Shown piece by piece: positions 15,702 to 27,122 of a DNA stretch of 64,000 nucleotides. Both the position numbers and the translations under genes were made by a program. Positions within the stretch are counted from its first letter, which is position 1. Each line of letters starts with the position of its first letter. The DNA is from Actinomyces sp. oral taxon 171 str. F0337. GTDB taxonomy: Bacteria > Actinomycetota > Actinomycetes > Actinomycetales > Actinomycetaceae. The notes under the pieces were generated by a model. The model saw nothing but the letters and a program-made list of their open reading frames with translations. It did not search any database and was not told where the DNA came from. Location: the NCBI RefSeq assembly GCF_005696555.1, contig NZ_CP040005.1, positions 2,852,001-2,916,000 of the forward strand, read 5' to 3'.

Positions 15702-17296
15702 TGGCAGCGGCGCGTGGGGGGAGCACGCGCCCGGCCAAGTCGCCCGGTAAGCAGCACCGCCCGATCAAACGGGGCCGATGGCACCCGCTCACCGCGATCC
15801 AGCGCCCCTGGCAGGCGATGCCGCTGCGCACGCGCCTGACCCTCATGACCACCGGCCTGCTCGCCATCGGGCTCATCGTCGTCTCCTTCGTGGTGACCTC
15901 ACTGCTCTACAGCCACATGATGGGGCAGATCGACAGTCAGCTGCGCTCCACGGCACGACCCGTGGGAGGGCAGTTCCTGGCTCAGCTCCGCGAGGGCCGT
16001 ATCCCCAGCGACATCCCCTCGAACTACTACGTCAAGGCGGAGTTCCTCGACGCCAGCCGCAACGGGGAGTGGATCTCGGCCGACACCGCTGCCAAGTACG
16101 GCCGGCCCCAGATCAAGGGACTGGACTACCGGCGGGCCCTGACACACGCTGACACAGGCAACTTCGATATCATCACGGTCAACTCCGACAAGCCCGGCCG
16201 CCAGTGGCGGATGATCACCGCGCTCATCCAGAACCCGGATACCGGGGAGTACACCGGCGCCATAGGCCTGGCCCTCCCGCTGAGCGACGTCATGGAGACC
16301 GTGGAGCGCACCCGCCTCGTGGTGGCGCTGGCCGACGTCTTGATCATCTCGGTGGGCGCCATCTTCGCCACCTACCTGGTTCACCGCTCGTTCCGCTCCC
16401 TGCGCCAGATCGAGGGAGTGGCTGCCCGAATCGCCCACGGCGACCTGTCCGCCCGCATCCTGGTGACCGAACCGCGCACCACGGAGGTCGGCTCGCTGCA
16501 GCGGGCGATCAACACGATGCTCGCCCAGAACGAGAGCGCCTTCGCGGCCCAGGTCGTGGCTCAGGAGCGGATGACGCGCTTCGTCTCCGACGCCTCCCAC
16601 GAACTGCGCACCCCCCTGGCCGCGATCCGCGGCTACGGCGAGCTCTACCGCATGGGCGGGGTGCCCGCGTACAAGACCGGTGAGGTCATGGGGCGCATCG
16701 AGACCGAGTCCAACCGGATGGGGCGCCTCGTCGACGACCTCCTCCAGCTGGCCCGGATCGACGAGGGCCGGGAGATGTCGATGGAGCCGGTCAACCTCAC
16801 CGATCTGGCCGCCGGCGCCCTGAGCGACATGATGGTGCTGGCCCCCGAGCGCGACTGCGCCCTCATCCCCCTCGACCCCCACGACGAGGCCGCCGGCATG
16901 GAGGCCCCCTCGCTCCAGGTCATCGGCGACCGCGACCGCCTCTCTCAGATCCTCACCAACCTGCTGGGCAACGTGGTGCGCCACACGCCCTCCGGGACGC
17001 CGGTGGAGATCGCCATCGGCATGGCGCCCCCGCGCACCAGCCCGACGACGCCGCCGGTCGTCGTCGTCGAGGTCCGCGACCACGGCCACGGCGTGCCACC
17101 GGAGGCGGCCGAGAAGGTCTTCCAGCGCTTCTACCGCTCGGACACCTCCCGCAACCGGGAGACCGGCGGATCCGGCCTGGGGCTGGCGATCGTGCTGGGG
17201 ATCGTGGCCGCCCACAAGGGCACGGTCCAGATGCTCCAGACCCCCGGAGGCGGCGCCACCGTCCACATCGAGCTGCCGCCCGCACCGGCCTGGTAG
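15701..17296 (+). CDS. Sensor histidine kinase
   Basis: The protein has 531 residues. A basic cytoplasmic N-terminus is followed by a first helix (GLLAIGLIVVSFVVTSLLY), an extracytoplasmic sensor region of about 130 residues, a second helix near 207-228 and a HAMP linker. The HisKA box is SDASHELRTPLAAIRGYGEL with phosphoacceptor His300. The ATPase domain has the N box (ILTNLLGNVVRHTPSG), G1 (DHGHGVPPE) and G2 (GGSGLGLAIV). The ATG overlaps the regulator stop as TGATG, so translation is coupled. The stimulus is unknown. Confidence 0.93.
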   Translation: MAAARGGSTRPAKSPGKQHRPIKRGRWHPLTAIQRPWQAMPLRTRLTLMTTGLLAIGLIVVSFVVTSLLYSHMMGQIDSQLRSTARPVGGQFLAQLREGRIPSDIPSNYYVKAEFLDASRNGEWISADTAAKYGRPQIKGLDYRRALTHADTGNFDIITVNSDKPGRQWRMITALIQNPDTGEYTGAIGLALPLSDVMETVERTRLVVALADVLIISVGAIFATYLVHRSFRSLRQIEGVAARIAHGDLSARILVTEPRTTEVGSLQRAINTMLAQNESAFAAQVVAQERMTRFVSDASHELRTPLAAIRGYGELYRMGGVPAYKTGEVMGRIETESNRMGRLVDDLLQLARIDEGREMSMEPVNLTDLAAGALSDMMVLAPERDCALIPLDPHDEAAGMEAPSLQVIGDRDRLSQILTNLLGNVVRHTPSGTPVEIAIGMAPPRTSPTTPPVVVVEVRDHGHGVPPEAAEKVFQRFYRSDTSRNRETGGSGLGLAIVLGIVAAHKGTVQMLQTPGGGATVHIELPPAPAW

Positions 17297-17437
17297 ACCC
17301 CGCCATCGCGCCTCATGGGAGTCCCGCGACCCGCGAGAATCACAAGAGTGGCACGCGAGACACTGTGTCACGTCGACGTCGCGGCGAGGACAGTCCTACG
17401 ATGGCACGCGTTCCATTTCCAACACGGAGACTGACCC

Positions 17438-18880
17438 ATGGGTGTCATCGACGCACCGCAATGGCTCCTACCGGCCTTCACCCGCTCGGTGAGGGCGATC
17501 GGCGCCACGCAGCCCCCAGAGGCGATCGGCTCCGCCGGCGAGCTCCTCATCGAGCGCTGGTCCACACCGGACCGTCGCTTCCACAACCTTCGCCATCTCA
17601 TCGACATGCTCGCGCGCGTCGACGAGCTGGCCGAGGAGTCGCACAACCCGGACATCATGCGGGTCGCCTGCTGGTACCACGGCTGCGTCTTCTCCTCCGA
17701 CGTCGAGGAGGTCATCCGCGGCAACGGCGGCGAGGATGAGACCGCCTCGGCGGCCTTCGCCGAGGCCGACCTGCGTCACCTGGGCGTTCCGATGGAGACA
17801 ATCAAGCGGGTGTGCTGCCTCATTGTCAACCTCAAGCGGCACATGCTCGACGAGCACGACATCGACGCCCAGGCCCTCATCGACGCCGACCTGGGGACCC
17901 TGGCCGTGGACCCCCAGACCTACGCCGAGTACGTGCGGCTGCTGCGCGAGGAGTACTCCCACATCCCCGTGGAGGAGTACCTGCGCGGCCGCCTGACGAT
18001 CGTCTCCCGGCTCCTGGACAGGGAGCACCTCTTCCACTCACCGCTGGGCGAGCGCTGGGAGCACCCGGCCCGGGAGAACCTGGCGGCCGAGCAGCGACGT
18101 CTCAACGAGAAGCTCACCAAGCTTGCCGAGGAGCAGGGTGGGCAGAATCCGCAGGCCGATCAGGCGGCTCCTGAGGCCGGAGCCGTTCAGGAGCCGGCGC
18201 GCACCGCCCCGGCAACCCCGTTGGCCGGTTCCGCCGCCGTAGGCCTCGTTCCCGGGGTCGCCGGGGTTCCCGGGCGGCCGGACGAGACCGCCGAACGCGC
18301 CCCCCGAACCCCTCCGCTGGGTTTCCAGGCGCTGCCCACCAAGCACCCCATGATCGGCCCCGCCCAGGACGGCGACACCCTGCGTCTGGACCCCACCGAG
18401 CTCAGGGCCCTGAGGTCCACCGTACCGGCGCCGAGCGCGACGACGGCCGCCTCTCCGGCATCCCCGATACCCTCAGTGCCCTCAGAGTCGTCGGCGCCGT
18501 CAGCAGCACCCTCCGCCCCGTCGAGCACGTCGTCGCCGCGCACTCCCGCCCGTGGGGTTCCAGCCGTGGCCTCAGCGCACCGCCCTGCCGAGGCGCCTGC
18601 CGAGCGGGGCGAGGCGCGCGAGGACAAGGACGGGGAGGAAGCGATGACGCACACGGCCTCCATGGAGTCGTGCATCGCGGACCTGGACCTGCTCATGTGC
18701 TCACGCAACCGCTCCGACGAGGCCGAGGACCGCCGCGCCCGGGTCCAGGCCGAGCGGGACAAGCTCACGGAGAGGCTGCGGGCCAAGACCCAGGAGGCCA
18801 AGGAGCTGCGCGAGGCCCGTACCGGCGAGATCACCCCCATCACCGAGGAGATCATCGACGACGGCGCCGGGGAGCTCTGA
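17438..18880 (+). CDS. HD-superfamily-like protein with degenerate HD motif
   Basis: The protein has 480 residues. Residues 1-210 resemble predicted metal-dependent HD phosphohydrolases (COG4339 type): RFHNLRHLIDML and ACWYHGCVF mark the first and second metal-binding positions. The family's His-Asp pair reads His-Gly here, which may abolish metal binding. A long Pro/Ala/Ser-rich linker (about 220-400) and a C-terminal helical segment (CIADLDLLMCSRNRSDEAED through KELREARTG) follow, which is unusual for the family. The ATG is the first good start after the kinase. Catalytic activity is doubtful. Confidence 0.7.
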   Translation: MGVIDAPQWLLPAFTRSVRAIGATQPPEAIGSAGELLIERWSTPDRRFHNLRHLIDMLARVDELAEESHNPDIMRVACWYHGCVFSSDVEEVIRGNGGEDETASAAFAEADLRHLGVPMETIKRVCCLIVNLKRHMLDEHDIDAQALIDADLGTLAVDPQTYAEYVRLLREEYSHIPVEEYLRGRLTIVSRLLDREHLFHSPLGERWEHPARENLAAEQRRLNEKLTKLAEEQGGQNPQADQAAPEAGAVQEPARTAPATPLAGSAAVGLVPGVAGVPGRPDETAERAPRTPPLGFQALPTKHPMIGPAQDGDTLRLDPTELRALRSTVPAPSATTAASPASPIPSVPSESSAPSAAPSAPSSTSSPRTPARGVPAVASAHRPAEAPAERGEAREDKDGEEAMTHTASMESCIADLDLLMCSRNRSDEAEDRRARVQAERDKLTERLRAKTQEAKELREARTGEITPITEEIIDDGAGEL

Positions 18881-19087
18881 GACACCCGGGAGGCTCTTCC
18901 GCCAGGGACCGCCCGCGTTCTGCGGGGCCACAGGCCACGATCCGCGGGCCCGCTCCACAGGGCCGGCTGCCCGCCCGGTACGCCACCCGGCCAGCGCCCT
19001 ACCGTGAGAGGCACAGCGCGCACCTCGCCGCACCACCAGCGCACCGCGCACGGCCCTCCGGCCGCCTCTCACGAAAGGACGCCCCTC

Positions 19088-19435
19088 ATGCCCACCTACT
19101 CCGTCGACACCGCGGCGGTGACCGACACCGCCGCCCGGACCCGTGCCCGTATCGCGACGATCCAGACCGAGGTCGATGGCATGCGGGGCGACATCGGCCT
19201 GCTCCAGTCCTGCTGGACCGGGACGGCGTCGGACTCCATGGCCGCCTGCGCGGCCGACTGGCACCTCACCCAGCTCCAGGTGCAGTCCAACCTCGACCAG
19301 ATCAGCCTGGCCCTGGACAACGCCGCCGTCTGCTACGACGACGCCGAGACCTCCAACCGGAGCCGCTTCGCCACCTCGGCGCCGGCTCCCGCGCCCGCTC
19401 CGGCCACGGGCTCCGCGCCCTTGGGCGCCTGGTAG
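19088..19435 (+). CDS. WXG100/ESAT-6-like protein
   Basis: The protein has 115 residues. It has a two-helix hairpin layout with a W-T-G turn (SCWTGTASDS, Trp43) and an Ala/Pro-rich tail ending GSAPLGAW. The size and motif fit the WXG100 superfamily, which are secreted by, or act as adaptors for, type VII (Esx) systems. GAAAGGA precedes the ATG. No EccC-type ATPase or other secretion component lies in the window. It is a possible link to the nuclease-toxin modules at 37.9-40.1 kb, since such toxins often use WXG/LXG delivery, but the distance makes this only suggestive. Confidence 0.75.
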   Translation: MPTYSVDTAAVTDTAARTRARIATIQTEVDGMRGDIGLLQSCWTGTASDSMAACAADWHLTQLQVQSNLDQISLALDNAAVCYDDAETSNRSRFATSAPAPAPAPATGSAPLGAW

Positions 19436-19555
19436 GAGCCGACGCCTGCGGACCTGCGAGGACTCCGCCGCCTCACGGCCTCAGCGGCCGCACATCAAGG
19501 TCTGCCGACAGGGGCCTACCAGGCACGGACAAGCACCCGCCACGGAACGGACACG

Positions 19556-19597
19556 GCGGCGGGCCGCCCCTCACGTGCGTGAGAGACGGCCCGCCGC
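19556..19597 (-). terminator. Terminator after groL
   Basis: GCGGCGGGCCG (19556-19566) and CGGCCCGCCGC (19587-19597) form a perfect 11-bp stem, and the loop contains an inner CTCAC/GTGAG pairing. It lies about 70 bp beyond the groL stop and also behind the convergent WXG100 gene, so it may work both ways. Confidence 0.8.
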
Positions 19598-19667
19598 GGT
19601 TCCCGGGGCCGGCCGACGTCGCGGCCGGGCTACCGGGTGATGACTGGCTCGCAGGGAGTCACGTCGA

Positions 19668-21359
<1,692 letters not shown>

Positions 21360-21425
21360 TCACGTCACGCCCGGTGCCGGTCCTCACGTTCCAGCCTGGA
21401 TGAACTTGGTGCATTCAAGGATGCT

Positions 21426-21452
21426 TTGTCACTCGAGGAGCCCGAGTGCTAA
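21426..21452. promoter_or_regulatory. CIRCE element 1 (HrcA operator)
   Basis: The arms TTGTCACTC and GAGTGCTAA are separated by 9 bp. The right arm matches the CIRCE consensus (TTAGCACTC-N9-GAGTGCTAA) exactly and the left arm differs at two positions. It lies about 135 bp upstream of groL. Confidence 0.85.
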
Positions 21453-21460
21453 CCGCAATG

Positions 21461-21487
21461 CTGGCACTCTCAGCCCTTGAGTGCAAG
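21461..21487. promoter_or_regulatory. CIRCE element 2 (HrcA operator)
   Basis: CTGGCACTC and GAGTGCAAG flank a 9-bp spacer. Both core pentamers (CACTC/GAGTG) are intact and the outer positions are degenerate. A TTGCAC-17-CAGCAT promoter can be read on the minus strand between and over the two CIRCE sites, so HrcA would cover both the -35 and the start region. Confidence 0.75.
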
Positions 21488-21581
21488 GAGCTCAGTTCTC
21501 ATCGGCACTGAATCCTCCGACGGCGAAGCAGGGAATGGCGCCGGGCCCGCGGGCGGTCCCGTCCCGAGGCGGCGATCCGGG

Positions 21582-23069
21582 TCATGAGGGCGGGTCGGAG
21601 GCCCGCGAGGCGGTGGCCAGCAGGATGAGCGCGCAGGTCCAGGCCAGGGGCGCGGGACCCGCCGGGGCGCCGTCGGCCACGACCTTCTCCGGCAGGGCTC
21701 CGGCGCCGGTGCGGTGCGCCTCGAGCCACGACAGCAGCCGGGCCCCTTCCTCCTCCATCCCCAGCGACAGGGCCGACCAGGCCATGAGGGCGGTCTCCGG
21801 CGTCCAGGAGACACCGTCATCGCGCCAGCCGGACCCGGGGGCGAGCCCTCCGGCGGGGCGTCGCATGCGTGCGGCAGCCGTCTGCCGCACCGCGCGAGCC
21901 CCGGCCAGCGGTCGGGTGAAGGGCGGCAGGACCAGGGCGATGGCGGCGTCGACGTCGTCGCGCCGCAGGTGCCGGCCCCAGGTGGGGGCGAAGTTGCGCT
22001 CCATGGCGCTGCGCACTGCCGTCACCCGGTCGGCCAGCCCCTCCACGGGGGCGCCGAGGTCGACTCCGGCCCGGGTCAGCGACGTCGCCGCCTCGAGCCC
22101 CAGGAGCACCGGGGCGGCCGTGCCCAGGGTGAGGACCGTCTCGGCGACCTCCCAGTAGTCGGGCGAGGCCGAGGGCAGGCGCGAGGGCGTGCCCGTGAGC
22201 CTCAGGAGCCGGGCGGTGGAGCGCGCCAGGGGCGCACCGAGGCGGTCACGCAGCGTGGCGGCGGGCACGCCGTCGGCCAGGAGCCTGCCCGCGGCCCACA
22301 GGAACCATCCGGCGCCGTCGGTCTGGGCGGGGCGGTTGTCCGGTACCTGACCGCTGCTGGTGTAGCGGGCCTCGAAGCCGCCGTCAGACCGCTGCCAGGA
22401 GGCCAGGTTGCCCAGGACGCCGAGGGCCTCGTCGGGCAGGTTCACCGCGCTGAGGGCGGCCGCCGCGAAGGCCGCGTCCCGGGGCCAGACGTAGCGCCAG
22501 ATGCTCACGGGCGCCGCCACGACCGCGCCCGACGGGAAGACGTCCGCCCCCTGCGGGAGGGGGTCGCGGACCTCACTGCCCTCAGGGTCAGCAGGCCCGG
22601 TGGTCGCGGGAGCGGTGCCGGTGGCGGGAGCGGGGATGGGAGCCGGTGAGGTCGTCGGCCGGGTGGCAGGGCCGACCGGGCCTGCCATGAGCGCAGGACC
22701 GGTCAGGGCCAGCAGATCGGTCAGGGCGCCGTCGGCCAGGTCCGCCCACCTGCCTTCGGGAAGGCGGGCCGCCTTGCGGCGGGCGAGCGCTTGACGGACC
22801 AGGGCATCCCGCTGTGAGGTGGTCAGGCCCCGGGGCTCGGGGACCTCGGGAAGGCGGGTGCCCGGGACGTAGGCGACCGTGGCGCCCGGGGCCAGGGGGT
22901 ACAGGGCCCCTCCCCCGCCCACGACGAGACCGTTGCTCAGCAGGGTCGGGGTGCGGCGGCCACGGCTCACCAGGTGCGAGCCGCCCCAGAAGGCCGCGGC
23001 GGCGGTGAGCGGGACCGCCGCGGCGAGAGTCAGGACCCGACGACGCCCGGGAAGCGCCAGTGGCCTCAT
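21582..23069 (-). CDS. Membrane-anchored GH15-like (glucoamylase-type) protein
   Basis: The protein has 495 residues. A basic N-terminus and one hydrophobic helix (VLTLAAAVPLTAAAAFWGG) make it exported or membrane-anchored. The catalytic-type domain (about 160-490) shows the GH15 (alpha/alpha)6 signatures WRYVWPRDAAF, QTDGAGWFLWA and ALPEKV, with an SGWRDDGVSWTPETALMAWS segment before the end. GH15 enzymes act on alpha-glucans or trehalose. The activity here is not proven, because the catalytic acid and base could not be assigned with certainty. An AAAAAGGGG ribosome-binding site precedes the ATG. The LytR_C gene lies just upstream in the same direction. Confidence 0.75.
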   Translation of the reverse strand: MRPLALPGRRRVLTLAAAVPLTAAAAFWGGSHLVSRGRRTPTLLSNGLVVGGGGALYPLAPGATVAYVPGTRLPEVPEPRGLTTSQRDALVRQALARRKAARLPEGRWADLADGALTDLLALTGPALMAGPVGPATRPTTSPAPIPAPATGTAPATTGPADPEGSEVRDPLPQGADVFPSGAVVAAPVSIWRYVWPRDAAFAAAALSAVNLPDEALGVLGNLASWQRSDGGFEARYTSSGQVPDNRPAQTDGAGWFLWAAGRLLADGVPAATLRDRLGAPLARSTARLLRLTGTPSRLPSASPDYWEVAETVLTLGTAAPVLLGLEAATSLTRAGVDLGAPVEGLADRVTAVRSAMERNFAPTWGRHLRRDDVDAAIALVLPPFTRPLAGARAVRQTAAARMRRPAGGLAPGSGWRDDGVSWTPETALMAWSALSLGMEEEGARLLSWLEAHRTGAGALPEKVVADGAPAGPAPLAWTCALILLATASRASDPPS

Positions 23070-23078
23070 GCCCCTTTT

Positions 23079-23705
23079 TTACTGCGGCTTGTAGTCGTCA
23101 CGCAGAATGACCGCGACCGGGGCACCCTGGGTGTTCTCCGGGGTGCCCTCCACCACGTTGCTGATCCCCAGGCGCTTGCCGGCCTCCTCGGCGGCGGGGC
23201 GGGCCTCCGGGGAGCTGAAGTAGACCGTCGACGTGGTCGGCTCCGCGTTCTCGTAGACCCCGGCGATGACCTCCACCGCGGTGAAGCCGCCGTTGGTGAG
23301 CTTTTCACTGGCCCCCTTGGCCAGGCCGTCGGTGTACGTCCCATTGGACACCATGACCTTGGTGTTGAAGTCCACGTTGCCCGAGGCGCTGGCCGACGCG
23401 CTGGGCTTGGCCGAGGCGGCGGCGTCCTTCTTGCCCTCGTCCTTCTTGCCGGCGGCCTGTCCGCCCTGGGCCGGTTGAGTGGAGGAGACCGCGTCCGAGG
23501 AGCCGCTGAAGGTTTCCCAGATCCGCTTCCCGTTGATAATCAGCGTCACCGCGCCCCAGGCGAGCGCCGGGACAATGATGATGATCGCCAGCAGCGGCAC
23601 CCAGCTGCGCCACCGGGGCACCTGGGCTCGATGCACGCCCACGGGAACCGGGCCGTCATCATCGCCGACGTCGAACTCGTCCTCGGGGTAGTCATAGTTG
23701 CTCAC
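23079..23705 (-). CDS. LytR C-terminal domain membrane protein
   Basis: The protein has 208 residues: an acidic N-terminus (PEDEFDVGDDDG), one membrane helix (SWVPLLAIIIIVPALAWGAV), an Ala/Ser/Lys-rich linker and a C-terminal LytR_C domain (NTKVMVSNGTYTDGLAKGAS through VAVILRDDY). The domain is thought to bind cell-wall polymers outside the membrane. The GTG at 23705 is preferred over 23711 because a TATCTT box lies 6 nt before it. It ends 9 bp before the GH15-like gene, so the two probably form an operon. It diverges from ung. Confidence 0.82.
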   Translation of the reverse strand: MSNYDYPEDEFDVGDDDGPVPVGVHRAQVPRWRSWVPLLAIIIIVPALAWGAVTLIINGKRIWETFSGSSDAVSSTQPAQGGQAAGKKDEGKKDAAASAKPSASASASGNVDFNTKVMVSNGTYTDGLAKGASEKLTNGGFTAVEVIAGVYENAEPTTSTVYFSSPEARPAAEEAGKRLGISNVVEGTPENTQGAPVAVILRDDYKPQ

Positions 23706-23830
23706 GCCCACAAGATACCGGTCCGCGCGTCATTCGTCGGGTATTGCTCACCACGTCCGGCTCACAAGGCCGTGATATCTGGTCCGGCAAGATCCTGCAG
23801 GTGCCGCCGGTGGGCCGTTAGGCTCGCAGC

Positions 23831-24508
23831 GTGACATCCGCCAAGCCCCTGTCCGAGATCATCGATCCCTCCTGGGCGCGCGCCCTGGCCCCCGTGGAGC
23901 CCACGGTCCATGAGATCGGGGAACGGCTGCGCCAGGAGGTGGCCTCCGGCGTCGGGTACCTCCCGGCGGGGACCGACGTGCTGCGCGCCTTCACCTACCC
24001 GATGGACGACGTGCGCGTCCTCATCGTCGGCCAGGACCCCTACCCCACCCCGGGCCACCCCATGGGGCTGAGCTTCTCGGTGGCGCCCGGAGTCAAGCCC
24101 CCGCGCAGCCTGGAGAACATCTTCCGTGAGCTGGTCAGTGACCTGGACGTGCCCCGGCCGACGTCGGGGGACCTGACGCCGTGGTGCCAGCAGGGCGTCA
24201 TGCTGCTCAACCGGGTGCTCACCGTTCGCCCGGGGGCGCCGGCCTCCCACAAGGGCTGGGGCTGGGAGAAGGTGACGCAGCGGGCGATCGAGGCCCTGGT
24301 GGAGCGCGGCGGCCCGCTCGTGGCGATCCTGTGGGGGCGGCCGGCGCAGTCGCTGACCCCGATGCTGGGGCAGACGCCCATCATCGCCTCGCCGCACCCG
24401 TCGCCGCTGTCGGCCTCGCGCGGGTTCTTCGGCTCGCGCCCCTTCAGCCGCGCCAACGCGATCCTCACTGAGATGGGGGCCGCCCCCGTGGACTGGCGCC
24501 TGCCCTAA
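23831..24508 (+). CDS. ung: Uracil-DNA glycosylase, family 1
   Basis: The protein has 225 residues, normal length for Ung. The water-activating loop [11 protein letters not shown] (Asp69), the SLENIF loop and the DNA-intercalating motif [17 protein letters not shown] are all intact. It removes uracil from DNA as the first step of base-excision repair. The GTG start lies 6 nt after a TAGGCT box, so the transcript is probably leaderless. It is divergent from the LytR_C gene, and ispF follows after 84 bp. Confidence 0.97.
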   Translation: MTSAKPLSEIIDPSWARALAPVEPTVHEIGERLRQEVASGVGYLPAGTDVLRAFTYPMDDVRVLIVGQDPYPTPGHPMGLSFSVAPGVKPPRSLENIFRELVSDLDVPRPTSGDLTPWCQQGVMLLNRVLTVRPGAPASHKGWGWEKVTQRAIEALVERGGPLVAILWGRPAQSLTPMLGQTPIIASPHPSPLSASRGFFGSRPFSRANAILTEMGAAPVDWRLP

Positions 24509-24592
24509 GCGTCGGGGGCCGGCGCCGGGCACCTGCCGACCAGGCCGGGCCGCTCGGAACACGGCCGGGCCCCATCTGGTAGACACGGCCCC

Positions 24593-25246
24593 ATGTCCGC
24601 ACGCCAGCCAGACCAGTCGGAACACTCCGCCCAGCCCGCTCACGCCGCCCTCGGCGACACCGCCTCCGGCTCGCAGCCCCAGGCACGCTCCCGGGCCCGC
24701 CACGCGGCCGGCCCGGCCACGATCGACCTGAACCAGATCGCCCGGTTCCTGCCGCGCACCGGCATCGGCACCGACGTGCACGCCTTCGCCGCCCCCGACT
24801 CGGGCACCCCCATGCACCTGGCCTGCCTGGAGTGGCCCGGCGAGGTGGGCCTGGCCGGCCACTCCGACGGCGACGTCGTCGCCCACGCCTGCTGCGACGC
24901 CCTGTTCTCAGCCGCCGGCCTGGGCGACCTGGGCTCGAACTTCGGCACCGCCGAGCCCCGGTGGAAGGGCGCCTCCGGGACCACGCTCCTGAGCGAGGCC
25001 GCCCGCCGGGTGCGTGAGGCCGGCTTCGAGATCGGCAACATCGCCGTCCAGCTCGTGGGCGAGCGCCCGCGCGTGGCCGCACGCTCCGCCGAGGCCTCCC
25101 GGGCACTGTCCGAGGCCGCCTCCGCCCAGGTATCCTTCACCGCCACCACCACCGACCACCTGGGCTTCCTGGGCCGCACCGAGGGCCTGCTCGCCGTGGC
25201 CACCGCCCTGGTCTACCCGGTGCCCGACGCCGTGAACCGGGGCTGA
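24593..25246 (+). CDS. ispF: 2-C-methyl-D-erythritol 2,4-cyclodiphosphate synthase
   Basis: The protein has 217 residues. The IspF domain starts near residue 52 (GIGTDVHAF), whose Asp-x-His binds the metal, and [24 protein letters not shown] is the family signature. The enzyme makes the cyclodiphosphate intermediate of the MEP isoprenoid pathway. The roughly 50-residue Ala/Gln-rich N-terminal extension exceeds the usual 160-residue length; the ATG is kept because a TAGACA box lies 7 nt upstream. ispD, often fused or adjacent, is not here. cysS follows, a common actinobacterial neighbour. Confidence 0.95.
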   Translation: MSARQPDQSEHSAQPAHAALGDTASGSQPQARSRARHAAGPATIDLNQIARFLPRTGIGTDVHAFAAPDSGTPMHLACLEWPGEVGLAGHSDGDVVAHACCDALFSAAGLGDLGSNFGTAEPRWKGASGTTLLSEAARRVREAGFEIGNIAVQLVGERPRVAARSAEASRALSEAASAQVSFTATTTDHLGFLGRTEGLLAVATALVYPVPDAVNRG

Positions 25247-25439
25247 CGCGTCATTGACGTGCGCACTCGCGCCGGCTCTGGAGCCGTAAGCCCCAGCCGT
25301 CAGCCACGCGGACGAGGGGATGGCGTCCTGCGCGCACCATGCGAGCAGCCGGCCAGGAACCGGAGCCCGTCCGTGAGCCTCGGGAAAAAGCCCTGGTCCC
25401 AGTGGACACCGGTGGCGGGCGGCCGGGTAGCCTGTGCCC

Positions 25440-27065
25440 GTGAGCACCACCCCCACTGAGCCCCCTGAGTCCACGGGCCCTGTCGCCTCCCCCGCCCGCG
25501 CGGACGCGCCGGCCCTGCGTCTGTACGACTCCGCCGCCCGCGCGATCGTGCCGCTGGCCCCCACGGCCACCCCCGGCCTGGTGACGATCTACCTGTGTGG
25601 TGCCACCGTTCAGGGCTCGCCCCACATCGGCCACATGCGCAGCGGCATCGCCTTCGACGTCCTGCGCCGCTGGCTGGAGCGCAGCGGTCAGGAGGTCCGC
25701 CTCATCCGCAACGTCACGGACATCGACGACAAGATCCTCAGCAAGTCGGCCGCCGCCGAGCCTCCGGTGCCCTGGTGGGCCTGGGCCCAGCGCTTCGAGC
25801 GGGAGTTCGACGCCGCCTACCGCGCCCTGGGCGTGGCCGCCCCCACCTATGAGCCGCGCGCCACCGGCCACATCCCCGAGATGATCGACCTGGTCCAGCG
25901 CCTGCTGGACGCCGGCCACGCCTACATCGGCGAGTCCGGCAACGTCTACTACGACGTGCGCTCGCTGCCCGACTACGGCTCGCTGACCAACCAGCGCCTG
26001 GAGGACCTGGCCACCACCGAGGACGAGTCCCAGCTGGATGACGACGTCGAGGCCGACAAGCGCGACCCGCGCGACTTCGCCCTGTGGAAGGCCGCCAAGC
26101 CCACCGAGCCTGCCGACGCCGCCTGGGGCGCCCCCTGGGGCCGGGGCCGGCCCGGCTGGCACCTGGAGTGCTCGGCCATGTCGCGCCGCTACCTGGGCGA
26201 GACCTTCGACATCCACGGCGGCGGCATCGACCTGCGCTTCCCGCACCACGAGAACGAGCAGGCCCAGTCCCACGGCGCAGGCTGGGGCTTCGCGCGCCAC
26301 TGGGTCCACAACGCCTGGGTGACCATCAAGGGCGAGAAGATGAGCAAGTCGCTGGGCAACTCCCTGGTGGTGGCCGAGCTGCTCAAGCGCTACGACGCCG
26401 CCGTGCTGCGCCTGGCGCTGGGCACCGTCCACCACCGCTCCACCGTGGAGTTCTCCGATGAGACCCTGGCCGACGCCGCCGCCCTGTGGGAGCGCCTGTC
26501 CGGCGCGATCCTGCGGGCCTACGAGTTCTGCGACGACGGAGGCACCAACCCCGTCGAAGCCCCCGCCGAGCAGGTGCGCGCCCGTGCCCTGCCTGCCGAG
26601 TTCACGGCCGCCATGGATGAGGACCTCAACCTGGCCGGCGCCATGGCGGTCGTCCATGCCACCCTCAAGGCCCTCAACGTGGCACTGTCCCGCATTGATA
26701 CCGTCGACAAAGAGGTTCTCAGGGGGGAGGTCAAGCCTCTCGGAGAGACTCACGTGACTGCCAGCGAGAGTCTCGGAGAAACCGTCATCGGTCTCGTCCT
26801 GGACCTGCGCGCCCAGCTCGACGTCCTGGGCCTGGACCCGCTGGCCGAGCCCTGGCGCGCCCGGGTGCTCGACGGCGTCGGCTCCTCCCAGGGCGGCGCC
26901 GCCATGGAGGCCCTCGACCGGCTCGTCCGCCATGACCTTGATGAGCGGGCCGAGGCCCGCGCCGCCAAGGACTGGTCGCGCGCCGACGCCCTGCGCGACA
27001 AGCTGAGCGGGGCCGGCGTCGTCGTCGAGGACTCGCCCTCGGGCGCCCGCTGGCACCTGGCCTGA
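25440..27065 (+). CDS. cysS: Cysteinyl-tRNA synthetase
   Basis: The protein has 541 residues, longer than the usual 460-470 because of an N-terminal extension and an insertion in the C-terminal helical part. The HIGH motif is in [18 protein letters not shown], the KMSKS motif in [13 protein letters not shown], and the zinc/metal region around [17 protein letters not shown] is intact. It charges tRNA-Cys. This is the synthetase, not the mycothiol ligase paralogue, judged by length and the C-terminal domain. The GTG at 25440 follows a TAGCCT box by 6 nt; a GTG at 25434 is the alternative. Confidence 0.97.
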   Translation: MSTTPTEPPESTGPVASPARADAPALRLYDSAARAIVPLAPTATPGLVTIYLCGATVQGSPHIGHMRSGIAFDVLRRWLERSGQEVRLIRNVTDIDDKILSKSAAAEPPVPWWAWAQRFEREFDAAYRALGVAAPTYEPRATGHIPEMIDLVQRLLDAGHAYIGESGNVYYDVRSLPDYGSLTNQRLEDLATTEDESQLDDDVEADKRDPRDFALWKAAKPTEPADAAWGAPWGRGRPGWHLECSAMSRRYLGETFDIHGGGIDLRFPHHENEQAQSHGAGWGFARHWVHNAWVTIKGEKMSKSLGNSLVVAELLKRYDAAVLRLALGTVHHRSTVEFSDETLADAAALWERLSGAILRAYEFCDDGGTNPVEAPAEQVRARALPAEFTAAMDEDLNLAGAMAVVHATLKALNVALSRIDTVDKEVLRGEVKPLGETHVTASESLGETVIGLVLDLRAQLDVLGLDPLAEPWRARVLDGVGSSQGGAAMEALDRLVRHDLDERAEARAAKDWSRADALRDKLSGAGVVVEDSPSGARWHLA

Positions 27066-27122
27066 GCGGCCCACCCACCATCCACTACTGAGCAACTCGC
27101 ACCGTCACGAACAGGAGGCCGG

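Noticed and set aside
25395..25412. Possible third 126-bp element end (GTGGACACCGG before cysS)
   Set aside because: Only about 10 bases match one terminus and no partner inverted repeat was found in the gap.
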